Source: Mycobacterium sp. IS-1590 (GTDB lineage Bacteria > Actinomycetota > Actinomycetes > Mycobacteriales > Mycobacteriaceae). From it: DNA of 64,000 bases. Under the pieces are notes generated by a model. The model was not told where the DNA came from and made no database searches. It was given only the letters and a program-made list of their open reading frames with translations. Both the position numbers and the translations under genes were made by a program. Each line of letters opens with the position of its first letter. The stretch's first letter is position 1. The stretch is from NCBI RefSeq assembly GCF_001500025.1, contig NZ_LQIW01000001.1:1-64000 (forward strand). The letters run 5' to 3'. This document shows positions 1 through 8,318 of the stretch, piece after piece.

Positions 1-78
1 TAGACAGCTCGCACTCCACTCGGAGGTCTTCGTTTTGTCACCTCACCACGCCGTCACCAACGTCCGTGGTCAGTACAT

Positions 79-2160
79 CTAGCCGAGCAGCGCGTCGCAC
101 ATCACCGGGAGGTCCCGCACCCGGATGCCGGTCGCGTGGTAGACGGCATTGACGACCGCCGCGGCGGAGCCGACGATCCCGATTTCACCCGCACCGCGCG
201 AGCCCATCGGATTGGAGTGCTTGTCGACGTCGTCGAGCCACATCGCCTCGATGGCGGGGACGTCGGCGTGCGAGCTGATGTGATAGGTCGCCAGATCCCT
301 GGTGACGACGTGGCCGAAGCGCGGGTCGCGGACGCTCTCCTCGTGCAGCGCCATCGACAGGCCCATCGTCATGCCGCCGATCAGCTGCGAGCGCAGCGTC
401 GCCGGGTTGATCGCCCGTCCGATCGAAAACACTCCGAGCATCCGCGGCACCCGGATCTCGCCCGTATACCGGCTGACCCGGGCTTCGACGAAATGCGCAC
501 CGAAAGAATACATTCCGAAGTTGGCGACCTCTTCGTTCTCCGGCGCCTCAGCGGTGGTGGTGGCGCCGACCTCAGGGTGCTCACCGTGGTCGTGCCGGAA
601 CTGTTGTGCCGCAGCGACGATCGCGCGTCCCCAGGAGCTGATGCCCGACGAGCCACCCTCGACCGATGCGGCGGGCAGGTCGGTGTCGCCGATCTGCAGG
701 TCGAGCGCGGACAGTTCGCAGCCGAGCGCATCGGCGGCGATCTGGCTCAGCGCCGTCCACGTGCCGGTTCCGATGTCGACGGCGCCGATCGCGACCGTGT
801 AGCGACCCGGAGCGACGCATTCGATGCGGGCGCTGTTGCCCGGCTGGATCATCGCCGGATACACCGCGGACGCCACACCGGTGCCGACCAACCACTCACC
901 CTCGCAGCGAGTTCCGGGCACCGGATCGCGGGAGGCCCAACCGAATCGCTCCGCACCGGTGTGCAGACACTCGACCAGGCGTCGGTCCGACCACGGATTG
1001 CCGGTCTCGGGGTCGACCTCGGGCTCGTTGCGGATCCGCAACTCGATCGGGTCGAGTCCGCACGCGGCGGCCAGTTCGTCCATCGCGACCTCGAGTGCGA
1101 ACATGCCCGGGCACTCGCCGGGTGCGCGCATCCAGAAGGGGACGGGCACGTCCAGCGCGGCCAACCGGTGCGATGTCCTGCGATTCGCTCCGGCGTACAT
1201 CATGCGGGTGGGGACCGCGGCCTGCTCTGCGAATTCCTTGACCGTGGCGGACTGAACGACCACGTCGTGGCTGATCGACGCCAGCCTGCCGTCGTGCTCG
1301 GCGCCGAGACGCAGGTGATGAATGGTGGGTGTGCGATACCCGACGAAGTCGAACATCTGCTGTCGGGTCACGGCGAACTTCACCGGTCGGCCCGGAACCC
1401 GTTGTGCGGCCATCACCGCGAGCACGTTGTGCGAGTGCGGGGCTCCCTTGGAGCCGAACCCACCGCCGACGTTCTTCGCGATGACGCGCACCTGCGCAGG
1501 GTCGAGCCCGAAGGCCGTCGCCAATTCCTTGCGAACCACGTGGACACCCTGGGTCGAATCCCACAGCGTCAGGGTGTCGTTGTCCCACAGCGCGATACAC
1601 GCGTGTGGTTCCATCGGGTTGTTGTGCTCGTGCGGGGTGGTGTAGGTCTGGTCGACGACGATCGGCGCGTCGCGCAGCGCTGTCTCGGCGTCACCCTCGG
1701 CGGTGTCGGTCGGATAGCCCGCGTTGACCTGCTCGGGGGCGAACAGCTTCGGATGGTCGGCGCGCAATTCGACGTCGTGTGGGGAAGCGTCGTACTCGAC
1801 ATGTACCAGCGCCGCTGCATGACGGGCGGTTTCGGCGGTCTCGGCCACCACTGCGCCGATGAGCTGGCCGCGGTAATTCACCTGCGGGCCCTGCAAGATC
1901 GTGAGGTCGCCGTTGGAGGTGTCGGCCATCCGATTCTTGTCGAACGCGGTGAGCACGGCCAGAACTCCGTCGACCGCTTCGGCGCCGGAGGTGTCCATGG
2001 TCGTGATGCGGCCGTTGGCGATGGTGGCTTGGACTGGATGGAGGTAGGCGGCGTTCTCGACTGCGTACTCGTAGGCGTAGTGCGCGGTGCCGGTGACCTT
2101 GGCCGGCCCGTCGAGGCGGGTGACACGTGTGCCGATGACACGGGGTTCGAGGGTGGTCAT
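79..2160 (-). CDS. Molybdenum hydroxylase, molybdopterin-binding large subunit (PaoC/xanthine dehydrogenase type)
   Basis: Catalytic subunit (693 aa) of a three-part molybdenum hydroxylase that oxidises aldehydes or purine-like heterocycles using water as the oxygen donor. The start begins MTTLEPRVIG and its ATG overlaps the stop of the FAD subunit by 4 bases, which rules out longer upstream starts. Family landmarks are GGGFGSKG near residue 220 and the C-terminal RGAGEIG, whose Glu (about residue 659) is the position of the catalytic base in the family. It is the last gene of a 2Fe-2S, FAD, Moco operon, the PaoABC order. The substrate cannot be told from sequence, and no XdhC-type chaperone gene is in view. 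Confidence 0.92.
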   Translation of the reverse strand: MTTLEPRVIGTRVTRLDGPAKVTGTAHYAYEYAVENAAYLHPVQATIANGRITTMDTSGAEAVDGVLAVLTAFDKNRMADTSNGDLTILQGPQVNYRGQLIGAVVAETAETARHAAALVHVEYDASPHDVELRADHPKLFAPEQVNAGYPTDTAEGDAETALRDAPIVVDQTYTTPHEHNNPMEPHACIALWDNDTLTLWDSTQGVHVVRKELATAFGLDPAQVRVIAKNVGGGFGSKGAPHSHNVLAVMAAQRVPGRPVKFAVTRQQMFDFVGYRTPTIHHLRLGAEHDGRLASISHDVVVQSATVKEFAEQAAVPTRMMYAGANRRTSHRLAALDVPVPFWMRAPGECPGMFALEVAMDELAAACGLDPIELRIRNEPEVDPETGNPWSDRRLVECLHTGAERFGWASRDPVPGTRCEGEWLVGTGVASAVYPAMIQPGNSARIECVAPGRYTVAIGAVDIGTGTWTALSQIAADALGCELSALDLQIGDTDLPAASVEGGSSGISSWGRAIVAAAQQFRHDHGEHPEVGATTTAEAPENEEVANFGMYSFGAHFVEARVSRYTGEIRVPRMLGVFSIGRAINPATLRSQLIGGMTMGLSMALHEESVRDPRFGHVVTRDLATYHISSHADVPAIEAMWLDDVDKHSNPMGSRGAGEIGIVGSAAAVVNAVYHATGIRVRDLPVMCDALLG

Positions 2161-3143
2161 CGTTGCTCGCTCAATTGGGTCAGGGTGGCGATGATGGTGC
2201 GGCGGGTCAGTTCGACCTTGATTTCGTTGCCCGGCAACGGCTGCGCCTCTTCGAGTTCGGCGTCCGCGGCCCGGCAGAAGGTGTCCTCGGTGGCCGGTGC
2301 GCCCGCAAGGACGTCTTCGGCGCGGCGGGCCCGCCAGGGCTTGTGTGCGACACCGCCGAGCGCGATGCGGGCGCTTGTGACGGCGCCATCGTCGACGACG
2401 AGTTCGGCGGCCACCGACGTCAACGCGAAGGCGTAGGAGGCACGGTCGCGCACTTTGCGGTACGTCGATCGAGCTCCGTTCGGTGGGGGAGGGATCTCGA
2501 CCGCGGTGATGAGCGCTCCGGGCGGCAACTCGGTGTCGCGGTCGGGGCGGTCTCCGGGCAGTCGGTGAAACTCCGCCAGCGGTAGGCGGTGTTCGCCGTC
2601 GGCGTCCTGAAAGACCACGACGCCGTCGAGCGCGGCCATCGCGACCGCCATGTCCGAAGGGTGCACCGCCACACAGTGTTCGGAGGCGCCGAGAATCGCG
2701 TGATAGCGCACGTAGCCGCCGATCGCCGAGCATCCCGCGCCCGGCGTGCGCTTGTTGCACGGTGTGGTGACGTCCTGGAAGTACACGCATCGGGTGCGCT
2801 GCAACAGGTTTCCCGCGGTGGTCGCGAGGTTGCGCAGCTGGCCGGAGGCCGCGGACAGCAGCGCACGGGCGAGGACGGGATAGCGGCTGCGGACCACGGG
2901 GTGTGCGGCGAGGTCGCTGTTGCGCACGTCGGCGCCGACGCGCAGGGTGCCGTCCGGCAACTGGTCGACATCGGTGAGGGGTAGGTCGCCGACGTCGACG
3001 ATCAGCGACGGCTCGAGGATGCCGAGCTTCATGTGGTCGACGAGGTTGGTGCCGCCGGCGAGGAACACGGCGTCGGGCCGCTCGGCGACGGCGGTGACCG
3101 CGTCGGCCACGCTGGTGGCGCGGTGGTAGTCGAACGGGATCAT
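2157..3143 (-). CDS. Molybdenum hydroxylase, FAD-binding subunit with an extra Fe-S insertion (PaoB type)
   Basis: Medium subunit, 328 aa, carrying FAD between the 2Fe-2S and molybdenum subunits. FLAGGTNLVDHMK near residue 28 and TTAGNLLQRTRC near 109 are the FAD-binding landmarks. Four cysteines at about 119, 129, 138 and 157 lie in the segment that in E. coli PaoB and 4-hydroxybenzoyl-CoA reductase carries an additional [4Fe-4S] cluster, so this is probably a PaoB-like subunit and not the plain CoxM form (inference from Cys spacing). The gene overlaps both neighbours by an ATGA, indicating translational coupling. Confidence 0.92.
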   Translation of the reverse strand: MIPFDYHRATSVADAVTAVAERPDAVFLAGGTNLVDHMKLGILEPSLIVDVGDLPLTDVDQLPDGTLRVGADVRNSDLAAHPVVRSRYPVLARALLSAASGQLRNLATTAGNLLQRTRCVYFQDVTTPCNKRTPGAGCSAIGGYVRYHAILGASEHCVAVHPSDMAVAMAALDGVVVFQDADGEHRLPLAEFHRLPGDRPDRDTELPPGALITAVEIPPPPNGARSTYRKVRDRASYAFALTSVAAELVVDDGAVTSARIALGGVAHKPWRARRAEDVLAGAPATEDTFCRAADAELEEAQPLPGNEIKVELTRRTIIATLTQLSEQR

Positions 3144-3655
3144 CGGGCGGCCTCGCTGATGGCGGCGACGATGTTCGGATACGCGGCGCAGCGGCAGAGG
3201 TTGCCGCTCATGCGTTCGCGGATCTCTTCGTCGGAGAGTTCGGGCGGCTGTTCGAGATCGTCGGTGACGTGGCTGGGCGCGCCGGACTTGACCTCGTCGA
3301 GCATGCCGACCGCCGAGCAGATCTGGCCGGGTGTGCAGTAGCCGCACTGGAAGCCGTCGTGGTCGAGAAACGCCTGGGCAACGGGATGCAGGGCGTCGCC
3401 GTCGCCGAGGCCGGCGGCGGTGACGATCTCGGCGCCGTCGTGAGCCACGGCGAACGCAAGGCAGGTGGTGACACGGCGACCGTCGAGCAGCACCGTGCAC
3501 GTCCCGCACTGGCCGTGGTCGCAACCCTTCTTGGGTGCGGTGACGCCGAGATGTTCGCGGAGCAGGTCGAGCAGGGTGACGCGGTTGTCGACGCGCAGCT
3601 GGTGCTGTGTGCCGTCGACGGAGACGGTGATGTCGGTGGCGCGGGCTGGCTGCAT
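3140..3655 (-). CDS. Molybdenum hydroxylase, 2Fe-2S iron-sulfur subunit (PaoA/CoxS type)
   Basis: Small electron-transfer subunit, 171 aa. The N-terminal plant-type ferredoxin domain has Cys45, Cys50, Cys53 and Cys65 (CDHGQCGTC, then TTC). The helical second cluster domain has Cys104/Cys107 (QCGYC) and Cys154/Cys156 (NLCRC). Unlike E. coli PaoA, no twin-arginine leader is seen, so a cytoplasmic enzyme is inferred. It is the first gene of the operon; the next gene starts inside its stop codon. Confidence 0.93.
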   Translation of the reverse strand: MQPARATDITVSVDGTQHQLRVDNRVTLLDLLREHLGVTAPKKGCDHGQCGTCTVLLDGRRVTTCLAFAVAHDGAEIVTAAGLGDGDALHPVAQAFLDHDGFQCGYCTPGQICSAVGMLDEVKSGAPSHVTDDLEQPPELSDEEIRERMSGNLCRCAAYPNIVAAISEAAR

Positions 3656-3703
3656 CGTGTGCGCGTACCCGCGGTGGGGCGGGCGAAACGGGCCCCGGGA
3701 CCG

Positions 3704-3961
3704 CTAGGGTTCGTGCGGCTCCCTGCCGCGGAGCTTGGCCAGTTCGTCGGCGAGGTGGTGATGCTGGTGGTGGCGCTTCGGCCTCGAGAAGTCCAAGCCC
3801 ACATGCTCCGGGCCGTAGCTCATGGCGCCGTCCTTGACGGTGCCGACGACCATGTGCTCACACGGCAGGCGATACATCACGCCACCTTCGGCGTTCGTGA
3901 CCCAGTGGATCTCTTTCTCGTCAACGCTCTCGCCGCATTCCGGGCATTCGACTGTAGTCAT
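3704..3961 (-). CDS. Small zinc-ribbon protein of unknown function
   Basis: An 85-aa protein starting MTTVECPECGESV. CPEC near the N-terminus and a later PCEH may form a small metal knuckle. The C-terminal half is rich in His (RHHQHHH) and charged residues. It is separated from the 2Fe-2S subunit by about 50 bases and transcribed in the same direction, so it could be co-transcribed with the hydroxylase; a link to metal supply would be speculation. The start just after the GTAGTC context was preferred over an upstream in-frame start because the upstream peptide shows no conservation features. Confidence 0.7.
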   Translation of the reverse strand: MTTVECPECGESVDEKEIHWVTNAEGGVMYRLPCEHMVVGTVKDGAMSYGPEHVGLDFSRPKRHHQHHHLADELAKLRGREPHEP

Positions 3962-4058
3962 CGTGGTAGTCCTTCCGGTGTCTTCACGGCTGAGTCTCGT
4001 GTCCGGCGAGGATCCGAGACAGGGACGAAAGACCTTGGCTGGGCTGCCGAGAGTCACA

Positions 4059-4616
4059 ATGGACGGTATGCCGGAGCAAATCTGGAACCTGGACCAGTCG
4101 GATGGTGAACTGGCGCTTCACACGGGCGTGCAGGGTCGCGCGGCAAAGATGGGTCACCGCCTGACCATCGCCGTGAACTCCTGGCATGCCGCGGTCGCAT
4201 GGTCCGATGGCGAACCCTCCGAGGTGACGCTGACCGTCGACCTCGACAGTCTCGAGGTGCGCAGCGGCGAGGGCGGCGTGACGCCGCTGACCGGACCCGA
4301 GAAGGCGCTCGCGCGGTCGAATGCACTGAAAGTGCTGAATGCGAAGCGGTTTCCGCGCATCGAGTTCGAAACCACGGATATCGAGAAGACTCCCGATGTA
4401 TACCGTCTCACCGGAACGCTGCAGATCAACGGCAAGACGCGCGACCAGGTCGTCGACGTGACCGTGCAGGAGGACGACGACGTGTGGCATATGTCATGCG
4501 AAACCACCGTGCGGCACTCTGACTTCGGTCTCAAGCCGTACTCCATGCTGATGGGCGCGATGAAGGTCGCCGACGCCGTGACCGTCGCATTCACAGCGAA
4601 GCGAAATAATCGGTAA
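4059..4616 (+). CDS. YceI family protein
   Basis: A 185-aa YceI-like lipocalin-fold protein; the family binds polyisoprenoids or amphiphiles. WNLDQSDGELALHT at the start and the pattern FETTDIEKTPDVYRLTG, LQINGKTRDQVVDV fit the family. No signal peptide is visible, so this copy is probably cytoplasmic, unlike secreted E. coli YceI. ATG at 4059 is chosen; ATG at 4068 is an alternative in the same frame. It is divergent from the zinc-ribbon gene, with both promoters expected in about 97 bases. Confidence 0.85.
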   Translation: MDGMPEQIWNLDQSDGELALHTGVQGRAAKMGHRLTIAVNSWHAAVAWSDGEPSEVTLTVDLDSLEVRSGEGGVTPLTGPEKALARSNALKVLNAKRFPRIEFETTDIEKTPDVYRLTGTLQINGKTRDQVVDVTVQEDDDVWHMSCETTVRHSDFGLKPYSMLMGAMKVADAVTVAFTAKRNNR

Positions 4617-4758
4617 CCTGGCGCACTGAGGAAATCGCCTGTGCTGCTGCGACATCGGTGATGCCTGGCGATCCGCTGCGGGGAGCGGGTTACGTAGTAC
4701 GGCGTTGCGGGAACACCACAGGTTGCTGCGCTGGTGTCGGAAAGAGAAAGGATGGCAT

Positions 4759-6306
4759 GTGAGCTCCCCGAAGGGCGGTTCCCGTCTGGGCACGCGATTC
4801 GGGCCGTATGAGCTGAAGTCTCTGATCGGCGTCGGTGGCATGGGCGAGGTCTACCGCGCGTGGGACACCGCAAAGGAACGGACCGTCGCCATCAAGCTGC
4901 TACGTCCGGATATGGCGGCAGATCCCAACTTTCAGGAACGGTTCCGGCGTGAATCGCGTGTCGCCGCGCGCCTGCAGGAACCGCACGTCATCCCCGTTCA
5001 CGACTTCGGCGACATCGACGGCGTGCTCTACATCGACATGCGCCTCGTCGAGGGGGCCAGTCTCAAGGATCTGGTGCGGACCAACGGTCCGTTGCCTGCG
5101 ACGCGCGCGGTGTCGATCATCACGCAGGTCGCGTCCGCTCTGGACGCCGCGCATTCGAACGGGCTGGTGCACCGCGACATCAAGCCCGAGAACGTGCTGC
5201 TGACCCACGACGACTTCGTTTATCTCGTGGACTTCGGCATCGCCCACGGCGGCGGCGAAGCGAACGTCACCAAGACCGGCCTGGTGATCGGGTCGTGCGC
5301 CTACATGGCGCCCGAACGCATCAGCGGCGAACGCGGCGGCCCGGCCTCCGACATCTACTCGCTGACCTGCCTGCTCTACGAATGCCTGACCGGTCGCGCG
5401 CCGTACGACTCCGGCGACCTGCGCGAGATCATGGGCGCCCACCTGTTCTCGCCGCCGCCGCGGCCCAGCATCATGCGGCGCGGCGTCAGCCGGGCGTTCG
5501 ACGAGGTGATCGAGCGCGGCATGGCGAAGAAGCCCACGGACAGGTTCACCACGGCCGGCGAACTCGCCAGGGCCGCGGCCGCCGCCAGCGAGAACGCAGC
5601 AGCGACGCCTCCAGTGCCGCCTCCGCCGCCACCGGCGCCTTCGACGCGCCAGTTCTCCGCCGTCGACCCCAACCCGGTGAGCGCCCCCTATCAACCGATG
5701 TACGCGCCGCTGCCGCCGCCACCGGCGAACCGCAAGCGTTTCGGTCCGGCGCAGGTCGGGCTGGTCGTGACGACGATCGTGCTGTTCACCGCGGCGGTGG
5801 TGCTGGCCATCGTCCTGGCGTTCAGCGACAACGGCGGCGGGTCGGCGCCGCAGACTCGATTGGCCGCGCCGCCGTCGACCACCACGCAGACGACGGTCCC
5901 GCCCACGACAACCACCACCGCACCGTCGACGACGACCACCACGACGACGCCCACCACCAGCGGGCCACCGATCGCCGGTGTGTCGGGCACCGACTCGCAG
6001 GGTTTCATCGGGCACACCACGCGCTGCGACTCCGGGAGCACGCCGGTCGCGGCGATCCGGACGGCGCAGTCGCTGGCGGTGATCTGCCAGACGGGTGCCG
6101 GCGCATACCAGTACCGCGGGGAGCGCCTGCGCGACGGGGCCAACGTGCAGCTCAACAACGCGCGACCGGTGGGCGGCGGGTTCGTCGCCACCAATCCGGC
6201 CGACGGCGCACGCTACGACGTGCAACCTGGCCTGCTGACCATCTCGAGCAACGGCAAGGTCGACTCGGCCGAACCGGCGCTGGAGTACGGCTCCGCAGCC
6301 CGCTGA
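4759..6306 (+). CDS. Transmembrane serine/threonine-protein kinase, PknE-like
   Basis: A 515-aa receptor-type kinase. The GTG start at 4759 follows a good ribosome site (GAAAGGA). Kinase domain, residues 16-285: glycine loop GVGGMGEV (24-31), Lys46, catalytic HRDIKPEN (Asp140), DFG (Asp158), activation-loop Thr171/Thr173 and APE (184-186). A Pro-rich juxtamembrane linker, one membrane helix (about 332-354), a Thr-rich extracytoplasmic stalk and a roughly 100-residue sensor domain with two Cys (possible disulfide) follow. The segment EPHVIPVHDFGDIDG closely resembles M. tuberculosis PknE, although the extracellular domain does not obviously match the PknE thioredoxin-like sensor. The ligand is unknown. 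A cyclic-nucleotide-binding gene lies 103 bases downstream. Confidence 0.93.
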   Translation: MSSPKGGSRLGTRFGPYELKSLIGVGGMGEVYRAWDTAKERTVAIKLLRPDMAADPNFQERFRRESRVAARLQEPHVIPVHDFGDIDGVLYIDMRLVEGASLKDLVRTNGPLPATRAVSIITQVASALDAAHSNGLVHRDIKPENVLLTHDDFVYLVDFGIAHGGGEANVTKTGLVIGSCAYMAPERISGERGGPASDIYSLTCLLYECLTGRAPYDSGDLREIMGAHLFSPPPRPSIMRRGVSRAFDEVIERGMAKKPTDRFTTAGELARAAAAASENAAATPPVPPPPPPAPSTRQFSAVDPNPVSAPYQPMYAPLPPPPANRKRFGPAQVGLVVTTIVLFTAAVVLAIVLAFSDNGGGSAPQTRLAAPPSTTTQTTVPPTTTTTAPSTTTTTTTPTTSGPPIAGVSGTDSQGFIGHTTRCDSGSTPVAAIRTAQSLAVICQTGAGAYQYRGERLRDGANVQLNNARPVGGGFVATNPADGARYDVQPGLLTISSNGKVDSAEPALEYGSAAR

Positions 6307-6309
6307 CCG

Positions 6310-6360
6310 GCGATTTGCACATTTAGGGACGCTCCCCGTTCGTTTTGGTACACAAATCGC
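6310..6360. promoter_or_regulatory. Inverted repeat between kinase and cNMP-binding gene
   Basis: GCGATTTG at 6310-6317 is mirrored by CAAATCGC at 6353-6360, separated by 35 bases. It could be a long hairpin at the kinase 3-prime end or two half-sites for a regulator of the next gene. There is no T-run, so a classic terminator is unlikely. Function is a guess. Confidence 0.25.
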
Positions 6361-6409
6361 TCGACGGGACTACGGTTCGGCCAGGGACACGTCGCAGATC
6401 GGGGACCTC

Positions 6410-6874
6410 ATGGACAACCGCAAGTACGCCCGCGAAAGTGAACAGGCTCGCAGACAGGAAATCGAACAGGACGCCCGTCAACTGCGGGAGTTCGAGACCT
6501 TTTCCAAATTCTCCGACAGCGACCTGCGACGCCTGGTCGAAGCGGCGCATCGCACCTCCACGTCGGGTCCGTGGCCGCTGATCCAGGAGCAGACCCCCTC
6601 GGACGCCTGTTACATCCTGCTCAGCGGCGAGGTCGGGGTGTACGTCGGCCACGACCGCATCGCCGTGGTCGGCCCCGGCGAGGTGATCGGCGAATCGGTG
6701 CTGCGCCGCGGCGCGCTGCGCAACGCCACGGTGACCACGACGGGGCGCGCCGAGGTGCTGCACATCAACCGCGACGACCTGGCCCGGTTGATCGACGAGA
6801 TGCCGGCGCTGCGCAAGGCGATGGACGAGACCGTCGCCCGCCATGCCCCGCAGGCCGCCGCCGAGCCGGGCTGA
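6410..6874 (+). CDS. Stand-alone cyclic nucleotide-binding domain protein
   Basis: A 154-aa protein of one cNMP-binding (CRP N-terminal) domain preceded by a charged helix. DACYILLSGEVGVYV and VVGPGEVIGESVLRRG then RNATV form the beta-roll and phosphate-binding cassette; the cassette Arg is retained but its spacing differs from CRP, so ligand affinity is uncertain. No DNA-binding helix-turn-helix follows, so it is not a transcription factor by itself. It sits between a receptor kinase and a wax-ester synthase and may be a sensor or regulatory subunit (inference). Confidence 0.85.
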   Translation: MDNRKYARESEQARRQEIEQDARQLREFETFSKFSDSDLRRLVEAAHRTSTSGPWPLIQEQTPSDACYILLSGEVGVYVGHDRIAVVGPGEVIGESVLRRGALRNATVTTTGRAEVLHINRDDLARLIDEMPALRKAMDETVARHAPQAAAEPG

Positions 6875-6932
6875 CGGCGACCTAACGTCGCTCATGGTTT
6901 GACGCCGGTGTCAACCCGGGTACGCCGCATCA

Positions 6933-8318
6933 ATGGAACGGCTCAGTGCGTTCGACGCGACGATGCTCTACAGCGAATCATCCAGTGTCCCACTGAATGT
7001 CTGTTCAATCGCCTGCCTTGACACGTCGACCATCCCCGGTGGCTACAGCTTCGAGCGGGTCCGCGACCATCTGGCCACACGGTTGAGGGCGCTGCCGGAA
7101 TTGCGGGCAAAGCTCGCCAACAGTCAGCTCAATCTCGACCATCCGGTCTGGGTCGACGACGACGAGCTGGATCTGGAGTATCACCTGCACCGCATCGCGC
7201 TGCCCGCGCCGGGTGGGCGCAACGAACTGGTCAACGTCTGCTCGCGCATCGCGGCGGCGCCACTCGACCGCAGCAAGCCGCTGTGGGAGATGTGGGTGAT
7301 CGAGGGCATCTCCGAAACCGACCCGTTCGACGCCGGGGACGTCGCGCTGATGATCAAGGTGCACCACGCCGCGGTGGACGGGGTGTCGGCGGCCAACCTG
7401 ATCAGCAAGCTGTGCGATCTCGCACCCGACGGCCCGGACCCCGAACCCGTCGAGGGTTTCGGCAGCGCCAGACCGCTGGAAATCGCCGCCGGTGGCCTGC
7501 TGCGCGCGTTCACTCGCCCGTTGCAACTGACCAGAGCGGTGCCCGCGACCATGTCGACCATCGTCAGCTCCATCACCCGGGCGCGCAGCGGCAAGGCCAT
7601 GGCTGCCCCGTTCTCGGCTCCCGCGACCGTGTTCAACGCTGAGATCACCTCTGACCGCACCATCGCGTTGGCGCAGTTGGAGCTCGATGACGTCAAGAAG
7701 GTGAAGAACGCGTACGACGTGACGGTCAACGACGTGGTGATGGCGCTGTGCTCGGGGGCCTTGCGCGAGTACCTGCTCAAGCGGGGTGAGCTGCCGGACA
7801 GGCCGCTGATCGCCGTGGTTCCGGCGTCGGTGCACGACAAGTCCGACCGGCCCGGCCGCAACCAGCTTTCGGGTTTCTTCAACAACCTGCAGACCCACAT
7901 CGAGGATCCCGCGGAGCGGCTGCGCAGCATCGCCGAATCAAGCTCGCGCGCAAAGGCTCACAGCGCCGACATCGCTCCCACGCTGCTGTCGGACGTGACT
8001 CAGGCGCTGCCACCGGCATTGTTCGGTGTGGCGATGGAGGTGCTGTCCCACACCCCGCTGAAGCACGCCGCGATCCACAACGTCGTGATCTCGAATGTGC
8101 CGGGGCCCCAGGAGAAGTTGTACGCGATGGGCGCGGAGATGAAGGCGCTCTACCCGCTCGGCCCGATCTTCCACGGCTCCGGCTTGAACATCACGGTGAT
8201 GTCGTTGACCGGCAAGCTCAACGTCGGCATCATCTCGTGCCGCAAACTGGTCAACGATCTCTGGGATCTGGCCGATCGCTTCGAGACCGCGTTGGACGAG
8301 CTACTGGCCGCTTGCTGA
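6933..8318 (+). CDS. WS/DGAT family wax ester synthase / diacylglycerol acyltransferase
   Basis: A 461-aa acyltransferase of the mycobacterial Tgs family, which transfers acyl-CoA to diacylglycerol or long-chain alcohol to make storage lipid. The start reads MERLSAFDATMLYSES. The catalytic motif HHAAVDG begins at about residue 144. The C-terminal region has NVVISNVPGP and GSGLNITVMS, both family signatures. Many paralogues exist in mycobacteria, so the substrate and any tgs number cannot be assigned. Its last 18 bases overlap the 3-prime end of the convergent MFS transporter gene. Confidence 0.94.
   Translation: MERLSAFDATMLYSESSSVPLNVCSIACLDTSTIPGGYSFERVRDHLATRLRALPELRAKLANSQLNLDHPVWVDDDELDLEYHLHRIALPAPGGRNELVNVCSRIAAAPLDRSKPLWEMWVIEGISETDPFDAGDVALMIKVHHAAVDGVSAANLISKLCDLAPDGPDPEPVEGFGSARPLEIAAGGLLRAFTRPLQLTRAVPATMSTIVSSITRARSGKAMAAPFSAPATVFNAEITSDRTIALAQLELDDVKKVKNAYDVTVNDVVMALCSGALREYLLKRGELPDRPLIAVVPASVHDKSDRPGRNQLSGFFNNLQTHIEDPAERLRSIAESSSRAKAHSADIAPTLLSDVTQALPPALFGVAMEVLSHTPLKHAAIHNVVISNVPGPQEKLYAMGAEMKALYPLGPIFHGSGLNITVMSLTGKLNVGIISCRKLVNDLWDLADRFETALDELLAAC

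Noticed and set aside
136..2436. Long plus-strand frame opposite the molybdenum hydroxylase genes
   Set aside because: Composition is typical high-G+C antisense, and the opposite strand encodes two clear enzyme subunits with family motifs.
5620..5970. Repeat array (Pro- and Thr-codon runs) that could be mistaken for a repeat element
   Set aside because: It is coding low complexity within the kinase linker and stalk. No CRISPR array was seen anywhere in the window.
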